Origin: Cupriavidus oxalaticus
Lineage (GTDB): Bacteria; Pseudomonadota; Gammaproteobacteria; Burkholderiales; Burkholderiaceae
Assembly: GCF_016894385.1 (NCBI RefSeq)
Contig: NZ_CP069812.1
Span: forward strand, 1,612,001-1,676,000
Length of the DNA: 64,000 nucleotides
Direction of reading: 5' to 3'
The translations under genes and the position numbers were made by a program. Shown here piece by piece: positions 44,066 through 52,550 of the stretch. Under the pieces are notes generated by a model that saw only the letters and a list, made by a program, of their open reading frames with translations, was not told where the DNA came from and made no database searches. Within the stretch, counting starts at the first letter, position 1; every line of letters starts with the position of its first letter.

Positions 44066-45418
44066 ATGGCAAAGACTCTCGCTGAACGACTCGCCGCGCA
44101 TTTCGCCGGATTTACCTACGACAAGCTGACCGACGACAACCGCAAGGCCGTCAAGCGGCTGCTGCTCGACTACCTGGGCGTGGCGGTGGCCGGCAGCCAG
44201 ACCGGCAGCGGCAAGGTGGCGCGCCAGTACGCCGCCTCGATGGGCGGCCATGCGCAGGCCACGCTGATCGGCGATGGCGCGCGCGTGCCCGCCATGCAGG
44301 CGGCCTTCGCCAATGCCATTTCGTCGCACAGCGTGGAGCTGGACGACATCGACGTGCTGGCGCTGTTCCACTTCAGCCCGCCGGTGTATTCCGCCGCGTT
44401 GGCCACGGCGGAACAGGTCTCGGCCGGCGGCCGCGAACTGCTCGCAGCGCTGGCCGCAGGCTGCGAGATGATGGAGCGCCTGAGCAAGGCCGCCAATAAT
44501 TCGCTGCGCAACCGCGGCTATCACACCACACCGACCTGCGGGGTGTTTGGCGCGGCCATCGCGGCATCGCAACTGCTCAGGCTGTCAGAAGAGCAGATCG
44601 TCTCGGCGCTGGGGCTGACCGGCGCGCAGGCCGGCGGCCTGATGGAAATGTACGGCCCCTCGATGCAGAAGCGCTTCAACCCGGGACCGGCCTCGCGCAG
44701 CGGTATCACGGCGGCGGCGATGGCGCAGCTTGGTTTCACCGGCGCAGCTACCATCTTTGACGGCGAGCGCGGTTTCCTGGCAGCCTTCACCGACGCCAAC
44801 CAGCCCGGGCAGCTGGTGGCCGGGCTGGACCAACCCTATCAGCTGGACATCGAATTCAAGCCGTATTCGTGTGCGCGCCCGATCCACAACGCCATCGACT
44901 GCGCGCTGGAGATCCGCCGCAAGCACGCGCCAGACCTGGAGCGCGTCAAGCGCATCCAGATGGCGCGCCATCCCGACTGGGCGCTGTACCACCAGAACGC
45001 CCATCCAAGCACCTACCACGAGGCCCAGGTCAGCCTGCCGTACTCGGTGGCGGTGGCGTTGACCGACGGCCAGGCCCTGTTCGCGCAATACAACAATGCG
45101 CGCCTGAAGGAGCCGATGCTGGTACGCCTGTCCGAGATGGTCGAGATCAGCGTCGACGACAGCCTGCCGCGCGGCGTGTCGTGCCGCATGACGATGGAAA
45201 TGGACGACGGCGCGCGGCACGTGTCGCAGGTCGACTACCCGAAGGGCTCGATCCAGAACCCGATGTCCGACGCCGAGCTGCGCGCCAAGTTCGACAGCCT
45301 GGCCGTGCCGGTGCTGGGCAAGGGCCGCGCCGCCGAGGCAGCCGCAATGGTCGAGAACATCGAGGAATGCCGCGACATCGGCGAGCTGATGCGCCTGCTG
45401 GCGCCTTCGGAGAAGTGA
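44066..45418 (+). CDS. MmgE/PrpD-family protein, copy 3
   Basis: A 450-residue family member. LLLDYLGVAVAGSQTGSGKV, FANAISSHSVELDDIDVLA, HTTPTCGVFGAAIAASQLL and FKPYSCARPIHNAIDCALEI mark the same fold as copies 1 and 2. It is more distant from them than they are from each other, judging by the divergent active-site histidine region. It ends one base before the second MBL gene begins, so the two are tightly coupled. Confidence 0.92.
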   Translation: MAKTLAERLAAHFAGFTYDKLTDDNRKAVKRLLLDYLGVAVAGSQTGSGKVARQYAASMGGHAQATLIGDGARVPAMQAAFANAISSHSVELDDIDVLALFHFSPPVYSAALATAEQVSAGGRELLAALAAGCEMMERLSKAANNSLRNRGYHTTPTCGVFGAAIAASQLLRLSEEQIVSALGLTGAQAGGLMEMYGPSMQKRFNPGPASRSGITAAAMAQLGFTGAATIFDGERGFLAAFTDANQPGQLVAGLDQPYQLDIEFKPYSCARPIHNAIDCALEIRRKHAPDLERVKRIQMARHPDWALYHQNAHPSTYHEAQVSLPYSVAVALTDGQALFAQYNNARLKEPMLVRLSEMVEISVDDSLPRGVSCRMTMEMDDGARHVSQVDYPKGSIQNPMSDAELRAKFDSLAVPVLGKGRAAEAAAMVENIEECRDIGELMRLLAPSEK

Positions 45419-45419
45419 C

Positions 45420-46238
45420 ATGAACGGGGCCGAGCTGCCGCGCTATGAGGTCCTGGCCCTGAAGTACGCCACGCGCCCGGCCCGGCGCGCGGCCAACTTC
45501 CTGGGCGGCGACCCGCATGACGCGCCCATGCCGCTGGACTATTACATATGGGTAGTGCGGGATGCGCAGCGCCTGTACCTGATCGATACCGGCTTCGGGC
45601 AAGACATGGCCGACAAGCGCCATCGCACGCTGCTGCGCACGCCGGTGGAGGCCCTTGCGCTGGTCGGCGTCGCGCCGCAGGACGTGCGGGAGATCGTCAT
45701 CACCCATCTGCACAACGATCACGTGGGCACGTTCGACGCCTGGCCGCAGGCGCGCTTTCACCTGCAGGACGCGGAGATGGCGTACGCCACCGGTCGCCAC
45801 ATGTGCTGCGGCACGCATAACCGCCCCTACGAGCCAGACCACGTGGCCGGCATGATCCGGCTGGTGTACCGCGACCGGGTGGTGTTCCACGACGGCGATG
45901 CCGAGATCGGTCCCGGCATCAGCGTGCATCGTATCGGTGGCCACACCGCTGGCATGCAGGCCGTGCGGGTGCATACTGCCCGCGGCTGGGTGGTACTGGC
46001 GTCCGATGCCAGCCATTTCTACGAGCACTTCGAGAAAGGGCGGTGTTTTCCTCTGGTCTTCCACGTGGGCGACGTGTTCCAGGGCTATGCCCGCCTGCAG
46101 GCCTTGGCGGACTCGCCCGAGCACATCGTACCCGGCCACGACCCGGAGGTGCTGTGCCGCTATCGGCCGGCATCGCCGGAACTCGCGGGCATTGCTGCCA
46201 GGCTGGACTTGCCGCCCGCGGCCGGCGCCCCGGGATGA
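45420..46238 (+). CDS. Metallo-beta-lactamase fold hydrolase, AHL-lactonase-like, copy 2
   Basis: A 272-residue MBL protein, paralogue of 41745-42554 (GGDPHDAPMPLDYYIWVVR; THLHNDHVGTFDAW; VHRIGGHTAGMQAVRVHT; ASDASHFYEHFEKGRCF). All zinc ligands are kept. Most substitutions between copies fall in the middle loop (residues 125-150), which usually shapes the substrate pocket. Copy 2 has CCGTHNRPYEPDHVAGMIRL where copy 1 has RHRQFNHGYEVEEVVGMVRM. Confidence 0.9.
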   Translation: MNGAELPRYEVLALKYATRPARRAANFLGGDPHDAPMPLDYYIWVVRDAQRLYLIDTGFGQDMADKRHRTLLRTPVEALALVGVAPQDVREIVITHLHNDHVGTFDAWPQARFHLQDAEMAYATGRHMCCGTHNRPYEPDHVAGMIRLVYRDRVVFHDGDAEIGPGISVHRIGGHTAGMQAVRVHTARGWVVLASDASHFYEHFEKGRCFPLVFHVGDVFQGYARLQALADSPEHIVPGHDPEVLCRYRPASPELAGIAARLDLPPAAGAPG

Positions 46239-46281
46239 GCCGCTCATGACCCGCTTCGCAACATAAAAAATGGAGACATCT

Positions 46282-47280
46282 ATGTTCTGCAAACGACCGA
46301 AGCCATTCTGGCGTCGCACGCTTGGTACCGTGGCGGCAATGTTGCTCGCGACCTGGATCGCGCCGACCCAGGCGGCCGAACCGTATCCGTCCAAGCCGAT
46401 ACACCTGGTAGTGGGTTTTCCGCCCGGCGGCTCCAACGACATCGTTGCGCGCATCCTCGCCCCGAAGCTGGGCGAGCTGCTGGGCGTATCGGTGGTGGTA
46501 GACAACCGGCCCGGGGCCAATGCCACGATCGGCACGGAATACACGGTGCGCGCGGCGCCAGATGGCTACACCATTACGCTGGGTAGCGCCAGCCCGCTGG
46601 CGATCAGCCCGCACACCTATCCGAAGCTGCCCTACGATCCGCTGAAAGACCTGGCCGGCATCACGACGGTGGCCGCAACGCCCGAGCTGCTGGCGGTGAA
46701 TCCCAACGTCCCGGCCAAGACCCTGCCCGAGCTTGTGGCGCTGTCCAAAAAGCGCGATGTCAGGCTGGCCTCGGCCGGCAACGGCGGCCTGCCGCACCTG
46801 GCGATCGAACTGCTCAAGTCCGAGTCCAACGGCCGCATCGTGCATGTGCCATACAAGGGCGCGGGGCCAGGCATGACCGACGCGGTGGGCGGCCATGTCG
46901 ACGGCATCATCGTCGACCTGCCGGCGCTCTATACGCTGGTCAACGACGGCAAGCTTCGTCCCATCGCCGTCACCAATACTCACCGCGCGCAGGTGATGCC
47001 GGATGTGCCCACCTCGGGCGAGGGTGGCTTGCCGTCGGTGCTGGCGTTCAACTGGTTCGCCGTCATGGCCCCCGCCAGGACGCCCAAGCCCATCATCGAC
47101 AAGCTGCACGCGGCGCTGGTCAAGACCGTGGATTCCCCGGATGTGAAGGCCAAGCTGGCGAAGCTGGGTATCGAGCCTTTTACGCAGCCGTCGCCCGAAG
47201 CCTTCACTGATTTCATGAAGTCGGAGTCGGTGCGCTGGGGCAAGGTTGCCAGGCAATCGGGGGCCATGGCAGACGACTGA
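46282..47280 (+). CDS. Bug-family (TctC-like) periplasmic solute-binding protein
   Basis: A 332-residue exported Bug protein. The signal ends TQAAE, and the fold starts YPSKPIHLVVGFPPGGSND. ATG 46282 follows ATGGAGACATCT; the in-frame ATG 46270 lies on the ribosome site itself. It lies between the MBL/PrpD genes and the reductase, which suggests that it captures their substrate. Confidence 0.92.
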   Translation: MFCKRPKPFWRRTLGTVAAMLLATWIAPTQAAEPYPSKPIHLVVGFPPGGSNDIVARILAPKLGELLGVSVVVDNRPGANATIGTEYTVRAAPDGYTITLGSASPLAISPHTYPKLPYDPLKDLAGITTVAATPELLAVNPNVPAKTLPELVALSKKRDVRLASAGNGGLPHLAIELLKSESNGRIVHVPYKGAGPGMTDAVGGHVDGIIVDLPALYTLVNDGKLRPIAVTNTHRAQVMPDVPTSGEGGLPSVLAFNWFAVMAPARTPKPIIDKLHAALVKTVDSPDVKAKLAKLGIEPFTQPSPEAFTDFMKSESVRWGKVARQSGAMADD

Positions 47281-47361
47281 CCACGCCCGCGTCCATTCGC
47301 CACCGGCAGCCGTGCCTCGAAGCCCGGCGCCGTCCCACCCATCAATGAGGAGACCGCAGCG

Positions 47362-49371
47362 ATGTTATTGGAACAGCCAGGCCGCATCGGCAGCCTGCCC
47401 CTGAAGAACCGTGTCGTGATGGCCCCGATGGGCACCAACTACAGCACGACCGACGGCTTCTCCACCGAGCGCGACAAGCGCTACTACGAGGAGCGCGCGC
47501 GCGGCGGCGTGGGCATGATCATGACGGAGGCCATGGTCGTCACCGAGCAGGCGCGCCCGCATCACAACTCGCTGTGCTGCTACCACGACCGGTTCATTCC
47601 CGGCCTGGCCAGCATCGTCGAGGCGATCAAGCGGCACGATTGCCGGGTGTTCGGCCAGCTGAACCACCGCGGCGCGCTACTGCGCCGCTCGGTGCTCAAC
47701 ATGGAGCCGGTCGGCCCTTCACCGTGGGTCAATCCGAATACCGGCGACACGGTACGCCCGCTCACGTCGGCGGAGATCGTCGAGATCCAGAAGCTGTTCG
47801 TGGCCAGCGCCCGCAGGTTGTGGCTGGCGGGCTACGATGGGGTGGAAATCCACGCCGCCAACGGCTACCTGTTCCAGCAGTTCTTCAGCCCGCGCGTCAA
47901 CCGCCGCACCGATGCCTACGGCGGCACGCTCGAGAACCGCATGCGCTTCCTGCTGGAGACCATCGACCGCATGCGCGATGCTTTGCCGGAGCTATGCCTG
48001 GTGGTGCGCTTGAGCGCCAGCGAATTCGTCGAGGGTGGGTACAGCCGGGAGGACATCATCGCGCTGGCGCAGGCCGTGGAGCGCGAGGGCGCCGACGCCA
48101 TCGACCTGTCCGGGGGCAGCAACGAGAGCCCTCAGCTTTCCAAGTTCTGTATCCAGCCGCCGTCGTTCCCGCGCGGCTGCCTGGCCGACCATGCGCGGCC
48201 CATCAAGCAGGCAGTGGGCATCCCGGTGTTCGTGGCAGGCCGCATGGTGCAGCCCGAGGACGCCGAGCGCGTGCTGGCCTCTGGCAGCGCCGACTTCGTC
48301 TCGATCGGCCGCGCGCTGTACGCCGATCCGCACTGGTGCCTGAAGGCCTTCGGCAAGGTGCGGGCACCCATCCGCCAATGCATCGCCTGCAACGTCTGCT
48401 TCGAGCGCCTGACGCAGGAGAAGGACGTGTCTTGCGTACAGAACCCGATGATAGGCACCGAGTTCGAAACGCTGGAACACGCCGAGCCGCAACTGTATCC
48501 GCCACCAACTGTGGGGCGCAGGCGCGTGCTGGTGCTGGGCGCGGGCGTGGCCGGCATCGAGGCGGCGCGCGTGCTGAAGGGCCGCGGCCACGATGTGGAA
48601 GTCTGGGAGCGGCAGGCGCGCGCGGGCGGCCAGGTGCCGCTCGCCGTGGCCTCGCCCGACAAGCTGGAGGTAGAGCCGGTGTGGAGCTACCGTTGGCAGA
48701 CCCTGCAGGCGCTTGGCGTGCCGGTGCGCACCGGCATGCAGGCCGATGCCGCCCGCATCCGCGCCTACGCGCCCGATCACGTCATTGTCGCCACAGGCTC
48801 GCAGCCGGCCCGTCCACCGCTGGATCTGGACGGGCTGGACGCGAAGGTGCGGGTGCGCCACGCTTGGGAAGTGCTGGCTGACCTGGACGCCGCACGGCCG
48901 GGGCTGCACGTGACAATTGTGGGCGGCGGCATGGTGGGCGCGGAGACGGCCGATGCGCTGCGCGTTCGCGGTGTGGCCGTGACGGTGCTGGAGCTGCTGC
49001 CGTCCATCGCCGCCGGCATGGCGCGCAACAACCGCTACGAACTGGTCGAGCGGCTGGCCGCCGACGGGATCCGGTTGATGGCCAACTGCCGCATCTTCGG
49101 CGTGCATGGCCAGGAGCTGGAGATTCAGGTGGCCGATCAGCCCATGGAGCGCCTGCCCATCGGCGACTGGCTGGTGTTCGCCACCGGGCCGCGTCCGGTA
49201 CTGGATGCGGTGGCGGCGGTGGAGCAGAGCGGGGTGCCGTATACCCGCGTGGGCGATTGCAGCGCGCCCGGTGACTTCCTGGCGGCCATCCGTGATGCGT
49301 GGATGACCGCGCTGGCGTTGGACGCTGTGCCCCTGAGCGGCACCGGTGCCGCACGCCACATTCCAGCATGA
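47362..49371 (+). CDS. Old-yellow-enzyme/2,4-dienoyl-CoA reductase-type flavoprotein
   Basis: A 669-residue FadH-like enzyme. Residues 1-340 form an FMN-binding OYE barrel (MAPMGTNYSTTDGFS, GYDGVEIHAANGYLFQQFFS). The [4Fe-4S] cysteines lie in CIACNVCFERL and DVSCVQNP. Residues 385-660 form two nucleotide-binding domains (RRVLVLGAGVAGIEAARVL, VTIVGGGMVGAETADAL). NAD(P)H electrons would pass via FAD and the cluster to FMN, reducing a C=C bond. Related enoate reductases act on unsaturated carboxylates, which would suit PrpD-type dehydration products. Confidence 0.93.
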   Translation: MLLEQPGRIGSLPLKNRVVMAPMGTNYSTTDGFSTERDKRYYEERARGGVGMIMTEAMVVTEQARPHHNSLCCYHDRFIPGLASIVEAIKRHDCRVFGQLNHRGALLRRSVLNMEPVGPSPWVNPNTGDTVRPLTSAEIVEIQKLFVASARRLWLAGYDGVEIHAANGYLFQQFFSPRVNRRTDAYGGTLENRMRFLLETIDRMRDALPELCLVVRLSASEFVEGGYSREDIIALAQAVEREGADAIDLSGGSNESPQLSKFCIQPPSFPRGCLADHARPIKQAVGIPVFVAGRMVQPEDAERVLASGSADFVSIGRALYADPHWCLKAFGKVRAPIRQCIACNVCFERLTQEKDVSCVQNPMIGTEFETLEHAEPQLYPPPTVGRRRVLVLGAGVAGIEAARVLKGRGHDVEVWERQARAGGQVPLAVASPDKLEVEPVWSYRWQTLQALGVPVRTGMQADAARIRAYAPDHVIVATGSQPARPPLDLDGLDAKVRVRHAWEVLADLDAARPGLHVTIVGGGMVGAETADALRVRGVAVTVLELLPSIAAGMARNNRYELVERLAADGIRLMANCRIFGVHGQELEIQVADQPMERLPIGDWLVFATGPRPVLDAVAAVEQSGVPYTRVGDCSAPGDFLAAIRDAWMTALALDAVPLSGTGAARHIPA

Positions 49372-49394
49372 CCCATAAAGGCGAGGTGACAGTG

Positions 49395-50363
49395 ATGAAA
49401 ACATCGATGGGAAGGACTCTGTTGGCGGGCCTGTTCCTTGCGGCCGCGACGGGCGCAGCACTGGCGCAGGACTACCCCAAACGGCCCATTCGCGTGGTCG
49501 TGGCCTTTCCGGCCGGCGGCAGCGCCGACATCGTGGCGCGCATCGTCACGCAGAAAGTCTCGGAAATGTCGGGCTACAACTTCGTGGTGGAGAACCGGCC
49601 GGGTGCCGGTGGCAATCTGGCCTTCGGCAACGTGGCCACCTCGGAAGCCGATGGCTACACCTTGCTGTTCAGCACGCCGGGCATCGCCATCAACCCCAGC
49701 CTGTATCGCAAGGTGGAGTACAAGCTGGAGGATTTCAAATCCATCGCCGTGGTGGGCGAGGCGCCGCTGGTTCTGCTGGCGCGGCCGTCGTTGGGTATTT
49801 CCTCGGTATCGGAGCTGGTGCAGGCCGGCAAGGGCCAGCCCGACGCGATCCGCTTCGCCAGCTCCGGCAATGGCAGCTCGTCGCACCTGGCGGCCGAGGT
49901 GCTGCGCTCGATGACGGGCATGCAGTACCTGCACGTGCCGTACAAAGGCGGCTCGGCTGCCATGACCGATGTGGTGGGCCAGCGGCTGGACATCACGATG
50001 CAGCCGATTTCCGAAAGCCTGCCGTTCATCCGTAGCGGTGGCCTGCGCGCGCTGGGCCAGACGGGCGGCGTGCGCTCTCCCATTGCACCGGACATCCCGA
50101 CGTTGGCGGAGGCCGGCGTCAAAGGCTATTCGGTGACCACCTGGTACATGCTGCTGGGACCGGCAAGGCTGCCCGACGACATCGTGACCGCACTGGCCGG
50201 CAAGTTTGACCAGGCGCTACGCCAACCCGAGCTGCGCGAGAAGCTGCAGAGCGTGGGCGTCAGCATCATCAACTCTGGGCCGAAACAGGCGAGCACGTTC
50301 CTCAGGAGCGAGGCCGACAAGTGGGCGCAAGCCATCAAGGCTTCGGGTACGCGAATCGAATAA
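49395..50363 (+). CDS. Bug-family (TctC-like) periplasmic solute-binding protein
   Basis: A 322-residue exported Bug protein. The signal ends AALAQD; the mature start is YPKRPIRVVVAFPAGGSAD. The start MKTSMGRTLLAGLFL follows AGGCGAGGTGACAG; an in-frame ATG overlapping the reductase stop is less likely. It is the second Bug gene of this cluster. Confidence 0.93.
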   Translation: MKTSMGRTLLAGLFLAAATGAALAQDYPKRPIRVVVAFPAGGSADIVARIVTQKVSEMSGYNFVVENRPGAGGNLAFGNVATSEADGYTLLFSTPGIAINPSLYRKVEYKLEDFKSIAVVGEAPLVLLARPSLGISSVSELVQAGKGQPDAIRFASSGNGSSSHLAAEVLRSMTGMQYLHVPYKGGSAAMTDVVGQRLDITMQPISESLPFIRSGGLRALGQTGGVRSPIAPDIPTLAEAGVKGYSVTTWYMLLGPARLPDDIVTALAGKFDQALRQPELREKLQSVGVSIINSGPKQASTFLRSEADKWAQAIKASGTRIE

Positions 50364-50419
50364 CCGCGGCGGCCGCCACGCGGGTGGCGAGACGCCGCAT
50401 TCATTAAAGGGAACAGGCA

Positions 50420-51292
50420 ATGAGCAAGTCGACGAAACAAGTCCTGCGCGAGCGGGTAGCGCAGCGCAACGGCATGCTGGTGGCGGGTGCATTCAACGCG
50501 ATGAGTGCCAGGGTCGTGGCGGACCAGGGCTTCGAGGCGGTCTACCTGACCGGCGCGGGCCTGACCAACATGCACTACGGGGCGCCGGACCTCGGCATCA
50601 TCGGCCTGCGCGACGTGGCCAACGCCACCTCGCGCATCCGCGATGCCGTCGAGCTGCCGTTGATCGTCGATGCGGACACCGGCTTCGGCAATGCGGTTAA
50701 CGTCTGGCATAGCGTGCGCGTGCTGGAGCGTGCCGGAGCCGACGCAATCCAGCTGGAAGACCAGATATTCCCGAAGCGATGCGGCCACTTCGCCGGCAAG
50801 AACGTGGCGCCGCTGCCAGAAATGCTGTCGAAGATCAAAGCTGCGGCCGATGCGCGCCGCGATCCGGATTTCCTCATCATCGGCCGCACCGACGCGCGTG
50901 CGGTGGAGGGCTTTGACGCCGCCATCGAGCGCGCGCAGCGTTTTGCCGAGGCTGGTGCCGATATCCTGTTCGTCGAAGCCATCGTCGACGAGGACGAAGT
51001 GAGAAAGGTCCCGCAGCGGTTGCCACAGCCGCTGCTGATCAATATCGTGGTGGGCGGCAAGACGCCGGCCGTGCCGGCCGCCGAGTTGGGCCGCCAGGGC
51101 TACAGTCTGGTGCTGTATGCCAACGCCGCGCTGCAGGGCGCAGTGCTCGGCATGCAACGTGCGCTGGGCACCCTGATGCGGGACGGAAAGCTGGACGAGG
51201 ATCCGGCGCTGCTGGCCCCGTTCCGGGAGCGCCAGCGGCTGGTCGGCAAGCCGCTGTACGATGAGCTGGAGCAACGCTACCAAGACAAGTGA
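50420..51292 (+). CDS. Isocitrate lyase/PEP mutase-family carboxylate lyase
   Basis: A 290-residue TIM-barrel enzyme. The metal segment VDADTGFGN and the catalytic loop KRCGH (normally KKCGH) are visible. EDQIFPKRCGHFAGK resembles methylisocitrate and 2,3-dimethylmalate lyases and related oxaloacetate hydrolases. The likely reaction is retro-aldol cleavage of a 2-hydroxy-diacid or triacid to pyruvate plus another acid. AAAGGGAACAGGCA precedes the ATG. It caps a cluster of PrpD-type enzymes, as PrpB does in propionate catabolism. Confidence 0.9.
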   Translation: MSKSTKQVLRERVAQRNGMLVAGAFNAMSARVVADQGFEAVYLTGAGLTNMHYGAPDLGIIGLRDVANATSRIRDAVELPLIVDADTGFGNAVNVWHSVRVLERAGADAIQLEDQIFPKRCGHFAGKNVAPLPEMLSKIKAAADARRDPDFLIIGRTDARAVEGFDAAIERAQRFAEAGADILFVEAIVDEDEVRKVPQRLPQPLLINIVVGGKTPAVPAAELGRQGYSLVLYANAALQGAVLGMQRALGTLMRDGKLDEDPALLAPFRERQRLVGKPLYDELEQRYQDK

Positions 51293-51404
51293 CACACATG
51301 GCTAAGGCGGCATGCTGGCTCCGCGCACGCGAGCCGAACTTGACGTTCTGGAAGTGCGAGGCGCAGCCGCTGCCGAGGCGGACCAGCAAATAGACGAGGT
51401 CGGC

Positions 51405-52124
51405 ATGGCAGATTGTGGAACGCTCGTGGTTTTGCGTCACGCCCAGTCGGAATGGAATCGCACGAACCGCTTCACCGGCTGGATGGACATAGCGCTGTCG
51501 GCACACGGCGTCGCGCAGGCGAAGCACATCGGCGATCAGATCCATGCCCTGTCGTTGCCGTTCGATCTGGCTGTCACGTCGGCGCTGCGCCGGGCAGGGC
51601 ATACGCTGGATCTGATCCTCGATCGATGCGGCGCGCCGCGGCGGCCCGTGGTGCGGTCGTGGCGCTTGAACGACCGACATTACGGCGCGCTGACCGGCAT
51701 GGACAAGGACGAAGCCGCGAGCCACTACGGCGCGGCCCAGGTGCGCGCATGGCGGCGCGGCTTTGACGAGGCCCCGCCGCCGCTCGATGTCGCGCGGCAG
51801 CAGGCCATCGTCGCGCAGTTCTCCGATGCGAGGCTACCGCACCCCGCCGCGTTGCCGTGCACCGAAAGCCTGCGTGATACGCTCTTGCGCGTGCTTGCCC
51901 TCTGGGAAGATACGGTGACGCCAGCGTTGCGCGGTGGGGAGTCCGTGCTGATGGTGGCGCACGGCAACGCGCTGCGTGCATTGTTCAAGCATCTCGACGG
52001 CATCGACGACAGGCGGATCGCCTCGCTCGAAGTCGCACACGCGGAACCGCTCGTGCTCCGCTTCGACGATACGCTGCGCATCGTCTCGCGCACGGGGATC
52101 GGCTCGCTGAGCGCACCTTGGTGA
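51405..52124 (+). CDS. gpmA: 2,3-bisphosphoglycerate-dependent phosphoglycerate mutase-like
   Basis: A 239-residue histidine phosphatase-fold protein of the GpmA type: NRFTGWMDIALSAHG, WRLNDRHYGALTGMDK, CTESLRDTL and VAHGNALRALFKHLDGI are all family signatures. The catalytic motif reads RHAQS in place of RHGQS, with the phosphorylated histidine kept. It would interconvert 3- and 2-phosphoglycerate. The start was set at MADCGTLVVLRHA; the frame is open 93 bp further upstream. It is an odd companion for a catabolic cluster and may be a second copy. Confidence 0.88.
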   Translation: MADCGTLVVLRHAQSEWNRTNRFTGWMDIALSAHGVAQAKHIGDQIHALSLPFDLAVTSALRRAGHTLDLILDRCGAPRRPVVRSWRLNDRHYGALTGMDKDEAASHYGAAQVRAWRRGFDEAPPPLDVARQQAIVAQFSDARLPHPAALPCTESLRDTLLRVLALWEDTVTPALRGGESVLMVAHGNALRALFKHLDGIDDRRIASLEVAHAEPLVLRFDDTLRIVSRTGIGSLSAPW

Positions 52125-52550
52125 CAGCCAGCGCAGAATCCTCGCAGCATGCAGGCTACTTCAGCCTGCGCTGCTACCACTATCCTTTGCCGCCGATGCG
52201 GAATTTCTTTCCCTTCCGCCACGGACTGACCTGACCTCGCGGGTTCAAGTCCGTCATAGGGGACGGGCTGCCATCGCGCAACGCGATGGCAACATCACCA
52301 ATCCCTGCTTTACGGACGGCGCTGCATCTTTCAACCTCAAGCGTTGTCACCCACTTCCCGTTCCCGTTTCTCGCGGCGCGGCTGCGCCAGGCATATGCAG
52401 GGCCAGGTGAGTGAGTGCCATATCGTCGGCGAACGTTAGTCATTCGATTTCGAGAATAAAACGAATACGGCATATGAAATGGCGGAAATGACGTGAATTC
52501 ATTACCTTGAAGACCATTCCGGCAGCACAAATATTTCATTGCAAGAGAAT
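52125..52550. other. 426-bp gap, hairpin repeat then A/T-rich leader
   Basis: It contains the hairpin repeat 52269-52313. From about 52430 onward the sequence is distinctly richer in A and T, continuing into the start of the next gene. No gene is supported. Confidence 0.45.
52269..52313 (+). repeat. Second copy of the hairpin repeat
   Basis: TGCCATCGCG (52269-52278) pairs with CGCGATGGCA (52282-52291) around CAA. It is followed by CCAATCCCTGCTTTAC (52298-52313). The copy at 3511-3558 has the same stem and CCAATCACTGCTTTAC. Both stand downstream of a gene. Confidence 0.6.
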
